Origin: Bacteroidales bacterium
GTDB lineage: Bacteria > Bacteroidota > Bacteroidia > Bacteroidales > NBLH01
Reading direction: 5' to 3'
Assembly (NCBI GenBank): GCA_026988445.1
Contig: JALSLF010000188.1
Coordinates: forward strand, 1 to 19,669
DNA length: 19,669 nt
Below, piece by piece: positions 1 through 7,100 of this stretch. The notes under the pieces were generated by a model, which did no database searches, was not told the origin of the DNA, and saw only the letters and a program-made list of their open reading frames with translations. How positions within the stretch are numbered: position 1 is the first letter of the stretch; every line of letters begins with the position of its first letter. The position numbers and the translations under genes were made by a program.

Positions 1-716
1 CCTTCAAGCCGCACTTGTTCATGATTAATTTTTGATGAGATAACCACCGATGAATAATTTCCGTAATTAATATAATCCAGTAAATATTGATTAAAAATAC
101 CAATTTGTTCGGCTGAGTAATCATCGGCAAAATTAATGGGATTTTGTTGATTGCGTATTTCGATAAATTCATAAAAAGAAAGTACCGGTAATAAAAACGA
201 ATGAAAACGTTTACTTCGGGCTTTTCTGTAACCTGCAGATTTAATTCCGATTGAACTGGAGCCTATAAATAAAGCTTTTGGATACATAGCTGAAATTTGC
301 TCCAATTGTTCTTCCCAATTATCCAAATATTGAATTTCTTCAAAAATAAAATACAAATCATCAGCAAATTTAGTATTTAAAGCTTTCAGACTAAGCCCAA
401 CAACTTCTTCTAAACTTAAACCCTTAAAAATCGGTATGGCAAACGAAATTAGAACAATCTTTTTTGAAGGAACACCTTTATCTATTAATGCTTGAATAGT
501 ATGACTAAGCATAGCCGTTTTCCCGATACCGCGCTGTCCCAATAAAACAACCGCCCGTTCATCATTTACCGAATTGATTATTTGCATAAAAATGCTGAAA
601 TATATCCGGCGCGGCATATTTTCATAATGGTCATCAATTTTTTTATCATTCCACCAATGATTTTCAAAGCTGATTTTTTCAATAATTTGTGATTCGGAAA
701 TATTTTGCAACTTCAT
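1..716 (-). CDS. P-loop ATPase of the AAA/DUF4143-like type, C-terminal part outside the window
   Basis: I translated this by hand from the ATG at 716. The frame stays open to the window edge, giving 238 residues of N-terminal part. A Walker A motif GQRGIGKT lies at residues 60-67. A Walker B-like strand LYFIFEE at about 121-127 is followed by IQYL. This layout (GxRGxGKT, then hhhhDEIQ about 60 residues later) matches the AAA family that often carries a C-terminal DUF4143 domain, found in many Bacteroidota and archaea; its role is mostly unknown. The usual Asp of Walker B is Glu126 here, so the motif reads EEIQ. The gene is alone on its strand, with a perfect -7 box about 30 bases upstream of the ATG. 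The C-terminal domain that would settle the subfamily is not in the window. Confidence 0.8.
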   Translation of the reverse strand, partial: MKLQNISESQIIEKISFENHWWNDKKIDDHYENMPRRIYFSIFMQIINSVNDERAVVLLGQRGIGKTAMLSHTIQALIDKGVPSKKIVLISFAIPIFKGLSLEEVVGLSLKALNTKFADDLYFIFEEIQYLDNWEEQLEQISAMYPKALFIGSSSIGIKSAGYRKARSKRFHSFLLPVLSFYEFIEIRNQQNPINFADDYSAEQIGIFNQYLLDYINYGNYSSVVISSKINHEQVRLE

Positions 717-1029
717 CTTGTATGTTTTACTATTTTAGCTTTTATACAAATATAATGATTTTTATGCAAACCATATGAAAGCACAAATCCTTAAAATGAA
801 AATAGGGCTGATAAAATAATAAACCTCTTTATGACCTAAATTGAGTGATTATCTACTTCAATAAGCACCTATCTATTGAGCTAAAAAGATTTACAAAAAA
901 AGACGCTAATAACTAAAGGTATTCTTACTTTTTTCTAAACTTTTTATTCTCAACATCTTGGCACTTCTTTTTGTACATAATCGCTTAATTTAGGTATGAA
1001 ACAAAAATGTATAATTACCGGCAGCCTTT
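717..1029. other. Intergenic stretch without a gene
   Basis: No open frame with coding character is visible on either strand. Apart from the -7 box for the ATPase gene I see only AT-rich sequence. No strong hairpin or U-tract terminator follows the thioesterase gene, which ends at 1030 on the minus strand. Confidence 0.5.
747..754 (-). promoter_or_regulatory. Probable -7 box for the ATPase gene
   Basis: Read on the minus strand, the bases are TATATTTG, a perfect match to the Bacteroidota -7 consensus TAnnTTTG. A transcript from here would start near 740 and have a short leader before the ATG at 716. No convincing TTTG -33 box lies at the normal spacing; the nearest TTTG is only 12 bases upstream of the box. 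Confidence 0.45.
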
Positions 1030-1440
1030 TTATTTTTTAAAATATATTTCTAATTTTTCTAAAAAATCCTGAGGAGCTTTTTGAGGCTTACGGGTTTTAG
1101 CATCAATAAAAACCAATGTTGTATAACCAATGTTCAATAATTCATTGTTTTGATTATAAACTTCATATTCAAACTCTATACGCACCGCCGGCATTTTCAC
1201 CAATTTTGTTTTTATAGTAAGCAAATCATCATAAAAAGCCGGTTTTAAATATTTAATATTTAAATTTAACACGGGAAGCATAATTCCTTCATCCTCCAAT
1301 CGCTTATAGCTTATACCAAAGTTCCTGATTAATTCTGTTCTACCAACCTCGTAGTATTGAGGGTAAATACCATAATAGGCATAGCCCATTTTATCAGTTT
1401 CGCCGTAACGAACTCTTATTTTACTTTCGTGAATAAACAT
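1030..1440 (-). CDS. Acyl-CoA thioesterase, YbgC/4-hydroxybenzoyl-CoA thioesterase family
   Basis: This 136-residue protein has the usual length of a single hotdog-fold thioesterase, which hydrolyses acyl-CoA thioesters in the cytoplasm. The N-terminal signature VRYGETDKMGYAYYGIYPQYYE covers residues 10-31; Asp16 in ETDKMG aligns with the catalytic aspartate of the 4HBT/YbgC group. The following region (IKYLKPAFYDDLLTIKTKLV) is the central strand pair of the fold, and the C-terminal strand region reads TTLVFIDAKTRKPQKAP. Many relatives have Asn after YYG; here it is Ile21. The substrate cannot be told from sequence. The gene stands alone, minus strand, with its ATG at 1440; neighbours give no pathway context. 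Confidence 0.85.
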   Translation of the reverse strand: MFIHESKIRVRYGETDKMGYAYYGIYPQYYEVGRTELIRNFGISYKRLEDEGIMLPVLNLNIKYLKPAFYDDLLTIKTKLVKMPAVRIEFEYEVYNQNNELLNIGYTTLVFIDAKTRKPQKAPQDFLEKLEIYFKK

Positions 1441-1573
1441 GATTTTAATTTTCCATGCAAAATAATATAAAAAATGATGTTTTCACTTTAAATACAAATA
1501 AAATTTTTAAAAGATATAGATTTAAGGACAATTAAAAATATTTTCCTATTTTTATAGAATCATTTTATCAAAA

Positions 1574-1604
1574 CTTGAAAGTTTCATTTTTAATGTTAAT
1601 TTTG
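1574..1604 (+). promoter_or_regulatory. Probable promoter in front of the inverted-repeat element and the yfiR-like gene
   Basis: CTTG at 1574-1577 (three of four matches to TTTG) is followed after 19 bases by TAATTTTG at 1597-1604, a perfect TAnnTTTG box. Predicted transcription would begin near 1611, at the left edge of the large inverted repeat, so the yfiR-like mRNA would carry about 210 bases of folded leader. Confidence 0.45.
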
Positions 1605-1793
1605 TTAAACCTTAAATCCGTAGCTATGTTCGCAGCAAAAAGCCAAAATGTGCGTCTGTATTGGTGTAGCGCAGTTTTGAGACACGCAGACATCCGCCAG
1701 CTGGCGGATGGTGAGTATCGAAAAACGAGCATTCCCAATAATGACATGCAGTTTGGCTTTGCAGTAGAAGATAGTTGCGGATTTAAGGTTAAA
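1605..1793. repeat. Large imperfect inverted repeat with a central 20-bp palindrome (MITE-like or structured RNA)
   Basis: The outer arms match best: AACCTTAAATCCG at about 1608-1620 has its exact reverse complement at about 1778-1790. Further inward, AAAGCCAAA near 1639-1647 matches TTTGGCTTT near 1752-1760. The centre is the perfect palindrome CATCCGCCAGCTGGCGGATG at 1691-1710. The two halves can be aligned over nearly their whole length with mismatches, so the element could fold as one long hairpin. A 12-base direct repeat AAATATTTTCCT occurs outside it on both sides (about 1536 and 1810), at unequal distances. A 73-codon open frame inside (1575-1796) is probably fortuitous. No transposase is nearby. 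Confidence 0.6.
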
Positions 1794-1823
1794 TAAAAAC
1801 AGTATCGGGAAATATTTTCCTCT

Positions 1824-2402
1824 ATGATCAAAACAATTATAGATAAAAAATTCACCAATAGCCTATTACTAAAAACTCTTGCTATATTTATTTATCTGCA
1901 ATCCGGCAGTTTAACAGCTCAGAAAAATGTAGATGAATATGTATATAAGCGTGCACTTATTTATAAAATTGCACTTAATTTTATCAAATGGCCTCCACAC
2001 TCAAAAGTCCATAATAAAAAACTACCCTTTGTAATCTCAATTATTGGCGAAGACCCTTTTGAAGGTAAATTAAAAGAGCTTGAACACAACAAGAGTTTGA
2101 AAATAAATGACAAGCACATAATAGTCAGAAACATTCATTCTATTCAAGAAATTGAAGGAAGTGATATTCTTTTTATTTCATCTTCCGAAAAATATGATGT
2201 ATCAAAAATTATTCAATATACGCGCGGAAAACCAATTTTAACTTTTGGTGATACAAAAGGTTTTGCCGAAAAAGGAGTAATGATTTTATTATTTAAACGT
2301 GGCGAATATATTCGTTTTATTATAAACAAAAAAGAAGCCGATACAAGCGGAATATATATAGGAACTCAGTTACTCGGACGTGCTGAAAAAGTAATACGGT
2401 AA
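1824..2402 (+). CDS. YfiR-family (DUF4154) periplasmic protein
   Basis: The 192-residue product starts with a basic N-terminus and a hydrophobic segment (about residues 13-33, ending near LTAQ) that looks like a signal peptide. The rest follows the YfiR/DUF4154 pattern: an initial helix with NFIKWP at about 52-57 in the position of the family's F-x-WP, then FVISIIGEDPF, then ILFISSSE, then PILTFGDTKGFAEKGVMI, and finally a stretch with IYIGTQLLGRAEKVI. In Pseudomonas aeruginosa YfiR is the periplasmic repressor of YfiN, whose sensor domain is CHASE8. The next gene here encodes a CHASE8-like histidine kinase, so this protein probably controls that kinase. Identity as a family member is well supported; the regulatory target is inference from context. 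Confidence 0.8.
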   Translation: MIKTIIDKKFTNSLLLKTLAIFIYLQSGSLTAQKNVDEYVYKRALIYKIALNFIKWPPHSKVHNKKLPFVISIIGEDPFEGKLKELEHNKSLKINDKHIIVRNIHSIQEIEGSDILFISSSEKYDVSKIIQYTRGKPILTFGDTKGFAEKGVMILLFKRGEYIRFIINKKEADTSGIYIGTQLLGRAEKVIR

Positions 2403-2414
2403 TAATATGAAACA

Positions 2415-2456
2415 AGCCCCGTAAACGGGACGGTTCTTCCGCAGTTGCGGAACAGG
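2415..2456. repeat. Two adjacent short GC-rich hairpins between the yfiR-like gene and the kinase gene
   Basis: CCCGTAAACGGG at 2418-2429 and TTCCGCAGTTGCGGAA at 2437-2452 each form a compact stem, and AGCC/GGCT bracket the pair. No U tract follows, so this does not look like an intrinsic terminator. The left hairpin begins AAGCCCCG, like the dispersed hairpins at 13071 and after 19171. Confidence 0.55.
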
Positions 2457-2490
2457 CTATGTGACAAATAAAAACAATTTAAAAAATCAC

Positions 2491-4299
2491 ATGAAATTTT
2501 TACTAAATTTATCCATACGTTCAAAAATTACGGTAATTATTGCTATTGTTAGCATTATAGCCATAATTATTGGTTTTTCTATTTTAACAATTAACAGTAT
2601 ATCTAACTTAAAAAAGAACTTAGTTGCACAAAATGCACTTACAGCACGCTTGTTATCTGAGTACATAATATTTCCTTTAATATTTGATGAAAATGAAGAG
2701 GCTGTTGAACAAATTAATAAGCTGGAAGTTATTGAATTTGTTGAAAAGGTAGAATTATACGATGCAAAAGGAGATTTTTTTGCATCCTATCATAATTTAC
2801 CGGCAACCAATAAAAAATTTTTACAAAAAACATCTACACATTATTTTGAAAATGATAAACTTTATATCATTGAACCGGTAATGAGTAAAGGCGAATTTTT
2901 AGGAACTATATTATTTGTTATTTCTACCGAAAATTTACGCCAAAAAGTTAAAGAGTATATTTTTTTATTAATTGTTACCGGTATTGTAGTAGCAATTTTC
3001 GTAGTTTTATTGGCAAACTCTTTTCAAAAAATAATTTCTTTACCCATTTTAAAATTAGCAACGTCCATACAAAAAATTTCAGAAACAGGTGATTTCTCGA
3101 TTAGAGTACAAAAATGGTATAGCGATGAAATAGGTTTTTTATACGATGGATTTAATAATATGCTGGAACAAATTGTAAAACGTGATATTGAAACACAAAG
3201 AGTTCAGGCAGCATTAGCAGAATCGCAAGAACAGTTTAGTACTTTTATGGAACTTTTACCGGCAGCTGCCTATATTAAAAATCAGGATTCTACTTTTCGG
3301 TTTGTAAACCGCTTCTTAGTAAAAAATTTTGATGCGCAAAACTGGTTAAATAAACAAATAGTGTCTTCCTATTTTGATGATGCTGAAATTGAGCGAAAAA
3401 GAGACTTAAAAGCTTTAAAAGAAAATGTACATTATGAATTGAGTACTTACGATAATAAATACCAATTGCGCCATTTTGAAGTTTGGAAGTTTCCTATTCA
3501 TCGAAAAGATAAACCCACACTTATTGGTGGCATAGGTATTGATGTCACCATGCGCAAAGAGGCCGAACGCAAAGTACAATATTATATCCATCAATTGGAA
3601 AAAAATAATCAAGAACTCGAAGAATTTAATTATGTAGCCAGCCACGATTTGCGTGAACCACTGCGCACTATTACCAGCTACTGCGATTTATTAAGTGAAG
3701 ACCTCGGAAAAGATATTAGCCCTGACGTTCAGGATGATATAAATTTTATAGTAGATGCTACCACCCGCATGAATACGCTTATTCAGGATTTATTGCAACT
3801 TTCACGAGCCGGAAGAGTTGAATTTAGAAAGGAACCTGTAGATTTAAATAGTTTAATCAGTACTATTGTTTCAGATTTGGAAGTTAAAATAAAAGAAACA
3901 AACGCAACAGTCATCTGGAAAAATTTACCTACGGTAAAAGGTGATGCTGTACAGCTACATCGTGTTTTTCAAAATTTAATAAGCAATGCTATAAAATTTC
4001 GTTCAGAAAAAGAGCCTGTTGTTAAAATCGAAGCTGAAAACATAGATAAGAAAATAATTATCAAAGTAATTGATAACGGTATCGGTATCAAACAAGAATA
4101 TTTTGATCAGATTTTCTTTCCTTTCAAAAGATTGCATTCCAGAAATAAATACGAAGGAACCGGTATAGGGCTTGCCATTTGTAAAAAAATTATTGACCGG
4201 CACAAAGCAAGCATTACCGTAGAATCAGAAGTAGGAAAAGGGACAAGTTTTATAATTATATTTAAAGATGATTTAAGCAATAATGAATTGATAAAATAG
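2491..4299 (+). CDS. Membrane sensor histidine kinase: CHASE8 - HAMP - PAS - HisKA - HATPase_c
   Basis: I chose the ATG at 2491 (602 residues); a GTG at 2461 would add ten residues but abuts the hairpins. TM1 spans about residues 9-32 and TM2 about 155-178. Between them the sequence (LVAQNALTARLLSEY... LIFDENEEAVEQI... VEKVELYDAKGDFFASY) resembles the CHASE8 sensor of YfiN. HAMP follows to about 235, then a PAS domain (about 245-370). The kinase core has the phospho-accepting His385 in YVASHDLREP, an N box near 490 (HRVFQNLISNAIKFR), a G1 box DNGIGI near 528 and a G2 box GTGIGLAI near 556. The DHP type HDLREP is common in kinases paired with Rcp1-like receivers, and such a receiver is the next gene. 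The yfiR-like gene lies 88 bases upstream in the same direction. Confidence 0.88.
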   Translation: MKFLLNLSIRSKITVIIAIVSIIAIIIGFSILTINSISNLKKNLVAQNALTARLLSEYIIFPLIFDENEEAVEQINKLEVIEFVEKVELYDAKGDFFASYHNLPATNKKFLQKTSTHYFENDKLYIIEPVMSKGEFLGTILFVISTENLRQKVKEYIFLLIVTGIVVAIFVVLLANSFQKIISLPILKLATSIQKISETGDFSIRVQKWYSDEIGFLYDGFNNMLEQIVKRDIETQRVQAALAESQEQFSTFMELLPAAAYIKNQDSTFRFVNRFLVKNFDAQNWLNKQIVSSYFDDAEIERKRDLKALKENVHYELSTYDNKYQLRHFEVWKFPIHRKDKPTLIGGIGIDVTMRKEAERKVQYYIHQLEKNNQELEEFNYVASHDLREPLRTITSYCDLLSEDLGKDISPDVQDDINFIVDATTRMNTLIQDLLQLSRAGRVEFRKEPVDLNSLISTIVSDLEVKIKETNATVIWKNLPTVKGDAVQLHRVFQNLISNAIKFRSEKEPVVKIEAENIDKKIIIKVIDNGIGIKQEYFDQIFFPFKRLHSRNKYEGTGIGLAICKKIIDRHKASITVESEVGKGTSFIIIFKDDLSNNELIK

Positions 4300-4308
4300 A
4301 ACACTTAT

Positions 4309-4782
4309 ATGATAATAATGGATAAAAAAAATAGTGATTTGGTAGTAGTATTACTCGTAGAAGATAACCCGGCAGATCAGCAATTAACCGTTCGAGCCTT
4401 CAAAAAAGGTCGTGTAAACATTAATTTGCAGATAGCAAACGATGGAGTTGAAGCAATGGAATATCTTAGAGGAGAAGGAATGTATGCAGATAGAAAAAGC
4501 TATCCCATACCTGATTTAGTTTTACTCGACATTAATATGCCTCGTATGGATGGAAAGCAGGTTTTAAAAGAAATCAAAACAGATGAGTTTTTAAAAATTA
4601 TTCCGGTAATTATGCTCACTACCTCCGATCAAGAAAAAGACATTATCGACTCCTATAACTTAGGTGTAAATGCATATATAAGCAAACCGGTTAGAATTAA
4701 TGACTTTATGGATGTCGTTCATAAATTGGAAGATTTTTGGTTTTCATTGAATAAGGTTCCGCCTAAAAATTTTTTAACATAG
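4309..4782 (+). CDS. Single-domain response regulator, Rcp1-like
   Basis: The 157-residue protein is one receiver domain without an output domain. Acidic residues E18/D19 (LLVEDNPAD) and phospho-acceptor Asp74 (LVLLDINMPRMDG) are present, as are the Thr/Ser switch in MLTTSD and the conserved Lys in ISKPV. The insert between the acidic pocket and Asp74 (EYLRGEG... YPIPD) is characteristic of receivers related to cyanobacterial Rcp1. It begins 9 bases after the kinase stop codon, so the two are almost certainly co-transcribed and this is the likely phosphate acceptor. A second ATG at 4318 would remove three residues. It may work by phosphotransfer or protein binding, since no DNA-binding domain exists. 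Confidence 0.9.
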   Translation: MIIMDKKNSDLVVVLLVEDNPADQQLTVRAFKKGRVNINLQIANDGVEAMEYLRGEGMYADRKSYPIPDLVLLDINMPRMDGKQVLKEIKTDEFLKIIPVIMLTTSDQEKDIIDSYNLGVNAYISKPVRINDFMDVVHKLEDFWFSLNKVPPKNFLT

Positions 4783-4856
4783 ACCCATAATTTTTTGTTT
4801 ATTTACCATAAAAATTAATAGATAATATTTAACTTTATATACAATTAAGATATTAA

Positions 4857-6776
4857 ATGACAAACTCTAATTCATTAAACATATTAATCATAGATGATAA
4901 TCCTGCAGATTTGAATATTTTAAACCGTTATCTAAATAAAATTCCGGATTTAAATATTCAGCTAATCATGGTTGATAACAGTGAAGAAGGATTCAGACAG
5001 TGTAATAATACAAACTTTGATGTGATTTTTGTTGATTATCTGTTGGGAAATGAAAATGGTATTGAACTCATCAAAAAATTTAAAGAATTAGGTTGTAAAG
5101 CTGAATTTATCTTGCTCACAGGATACGGTAGCGAATCGGTAGTAGCCGAAGCATTACGGGTTGGAGCTAGCGACTATCTGAAGAAAAGTACCATGTCGGA
5201 ACATATACTTGAAAAAACTTTAAAACACATTATACAAAAAATATATTCAGAACAAAAAATTAAGAAAACCGAATCGAAACTGAACTACATACTCGAACGA
5301 ACTTATACCGGACTTGCTATTTTAGACGAACGTGGCAGAATTGAAGAAGCCAACGAGTCTTATTTGGCAATGATTGGCTTTTCATCATTAGATAATATTC
5401 TAGGGCGTTCCATATTGGAATGGACTGCTCAATCCTGCAAATCCGATATTATTGAAGTAATCGAAAAATGTAAAAAAGAAGAAAATATTGTTGATTTTGA
5501 AGCAATTTTTGACCGTCCCGATGGTAACCGTACCTATGTTTCTATGAATGGCTTTATGGAAATTGAAGACGGTAAACCGCGTATTTTGTTAGTATGTAAA
5601 GATATTACCGAACGTAAAAAATACGAACAACAATTAAAACAAGCAAAAGTTAAAGCCGAAGAATCCGACCATTTAAAATCTGCTTTTCTGGCAAATATGA
5701 GCCACGAAATACGTACACCCATGAATGCCATTATCGGTTTTGCCGATTTATTGTCGCAACACGGAATTACCGATAGCGAAAAAGAGGAGTATGTAAAAAT
5801 TATTAAAGAAAGTAGTGCTAATTTGTTAGAATTAATCGATGATATAATTGATTTATCAAAAATAGAAGTTGAAAAAGTAAAAATTGAAAAAACCGATTTT
5901 GAAATAAAACAAATAATGCTTGATTTATTTCAAAAATTTAATAAACAAAAACCGGATTGCATAGAACTTATTTACGATAATAATAATAAAGATGAACAAA
6001 TCCATATAAATACCGACCCCTATCGTTTTAAGCAAATAATGAATAACTTGCTTGATAATGCTTTAAAATTTACCGAATCAGGCTTTATCAATTTTGGTTT
6101 TGAGCTAAAAGAAAGATTTATTCAATTTTATGTAAAAGATACCGGTATAGGTATTCCAAAAGATAAACAAGAAATTATTTTTGAACGTTTCCGCAAAATT
6201 GAGGACAATAGTAATAAATTTTATCGTGGTACAGGTTTAGGATTAACCATATCAAAAAAATTATGTCAGCTTTTAGGGGGCGATATGTGGCTTGAATCGG
6301 AAAAAGAAAAAGGGGCTACTTTTTATTTTTCCTTACCTCTTTCCGTTAAAAAAATTCATATACATGATAAATCGGACAATGTAGAAAATATTGAGGTAGA
6401 AAAATTAGACTGGAAAAAGTATAAACTTTTAATTGTTGAAGATGAAGATTTGAATTATCTTTTTTTAAAAAAATTGCTTGAAACTACTCAAATTGAAATA
6501 TTTTGGGCAAAAACCGGCTATCAGGCAATTGATTTTGTCAAAGAAAATAAAAAATTGGATATTATCCTAATGGATATTAAATTACCCGAATTGGATGGTT
6601 TAAAAGCTACCGAAGAAATTAAAAAAATTCGTCCGCAAATACCGGTCATTGCGCAAACAGCCTATGCTATGAAAGGCGACCGTGAAAAGATACTTAAAGC
6701 CGGCTGTGATGATTATGTGGCAAAACCCATAAAAGTGCAAGAATTAATTTATAAAATCAGACAGTTTATTGATTAG
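4857..6776 (+). CDS. Hybrid histidine kinase: REC - PAS - HisKA - HATPase_c - REC
   Basis: The 639-residue protein has no membrane segment and so is cytoplasmic. The N-terminal receiver (about 8-125) has DD at 13-14, phospho-acceptor Asp60 (FVDYLLG), LLTGY and the conserved Lys in DYLKK. A PAS domain (about 135-255) ends in the typical VCKDITERKKYE. HisKA has His283 in MSHEIRTPMN; the ATPase domain has an N box near 395 (MNNLLDNALKF), a DTGIGI box and GTGLGLTISKKL. The C-terminal receiver (about 523-639) has the acidic VEDED, Asp573 (ILMDIKLPELDG) and KPI. It could take phosphate at REC1 and pass it onward through the second receiver. It follows the Rcp1-like gene by 74 bases. No DNA-binding output is present, so a final effector must be encoded elsewhere or act by protein contact. 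Confidence 0.9.
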   Translation: MTNSNSLNILIIDDNPADLNILNRYLNKIPDLNIQLIMVDNSEEGFRQCNNTNFDVIFVDYLLGNENGIELIKKFKELGCKAEFILLTGYGSESVVAEALRVGASDYLKKSTMSEHILEKTLKHIIQKIYSEQKIKKTESKLNYILERTYTGLAILDERGRIEEANESYLAMIGFSSLDNILGRSILEWTAQSCKSDIIEVIEKCKKEENIVDFEAIFDRPDGNRTYVSMNGFMEIEDGKPRILLVCKDITERKKYEQQLKQAKVKAEESDHLKSAFLANMSHEIRTPMNAIIGFADLLSQHGITDSEKEEYVKIIKESSANLLELIDDIIDLSKIEVEKVKIEKTDFEIKQIMLDLFQKFNKQKPDCIELIYDNNNKDEQIHINTDPYRFKQIMNNLLDNALKFTESGFINFGFELKERFIQFYVKDTGIGIPKDKQEIIFERFRKIEDNSNKFYRGTGLGLTISKKLCQLLGGDMWLESEKEKGATFYFSLPLSVKKIHIHDKSDNVENIEVEKLDWKKYKLLIVEDEDLNYLFLKKLLETTQIEIFWAKTGYQAIDFVKENKKLDIILMDIKLPELDGLKATEEIKKIRPQIPVIAQTAYAMKGDREKILKAGCDDYVAKPIKVQELIYKIRQFID

Positions 6777-6860
6777 GCAATTAGTATATTGGTATATTAG
6801 CATAACTTGTCCGACTTTTGGCGGATTGGTATATTAAATAATTAGTCATTAGTTTATTAT

Positions 6861-6978
6861 CAGCCACCAGTTACCAGCCACCAGTTACCAGCTACCAGTT
6901 ACCAGTTACCAGCTACCAGTTACCAGCTACCAGTTACCAGCTACCAGTTACCAGCTACCAGTTACCAGTTACTAGCAA
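6861..6978. repeat. Heptanucleotide tandem repeat (CCAGYTA)n
   Basis: There are 17 consecutive heptads: a first unit lacking one base, 15 full units of CCAGTTA, CCAGCTA or CCAGCCA, and a final degenerate CTAGCAA. CCAGTTA and CCAGCTA alternate for most of the array, giving a 14-base higher-order period, with two places where CCAGTTA occurs twice in a row. The number of units could vary between strains through replication slippage. It ends about 70 bases upstream of the transporter promoter. Confidence 0.92.
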
Positions 6979-7046
6979 CCTCTACTATTTATCCAACAAG
7001 TTTTCCAGTCATTCCACTATCCAATTACTTACAATTTTTAAAATCG

Positions 7047-7078
7047 TTTTTTACTTCATTCTTTTATTCCTATTTTTG
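7047..7078 (+). promoter_or_regulatory. Probable promoter of the transporter-ATPase gene
   Basis: TATTTTTG at 7071-7078 is a perfect TAnnTTTG box. TTTT at 7047-7050, 20 bases upstream, is a three-of-four match to the TTTG box. Transcription would start near 7085, giving a short leader before the ATG at 7101. Confidence 0.55.
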
Positions 7079-7100
7079 AAAAGAATATTTTATATACAAT

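Larger units (their letters stand above)
6777..7100. other. Intergenic stretch with low-complexity repeats and a promoter
   Basis: No coding frame is convincing. The left part contains two copies of TTGGTATATTA (about 6789 and 6825) with ACTTGTCCGAC between them. The heptad repeat occupies 6861-6978, and the promoter of the transporter gene lies at the right end. No terminator hairpin is evident after the hybrid kinase. Confidence 0.55.

Noticed and set aside
1575..1796. 73-codon open frame on the plus strand, and an overlapping 96-codon frame on the minus strand
   Set aside because: Both lie almost wholly inside the inverted-repeat element and translate its palindromic arms; no protein family is recognisable.
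2461..2490. GTG at 2461 as the start of the CHASE8 kinase
   Set aside because: It adds ten polar residues ahead of a typical kinase N-terminus (MKFLLNLSIRSK) and abuts the hairpin pair; the ATG at 2491 has an A-rich upstream region usual for this group. It remains possible.
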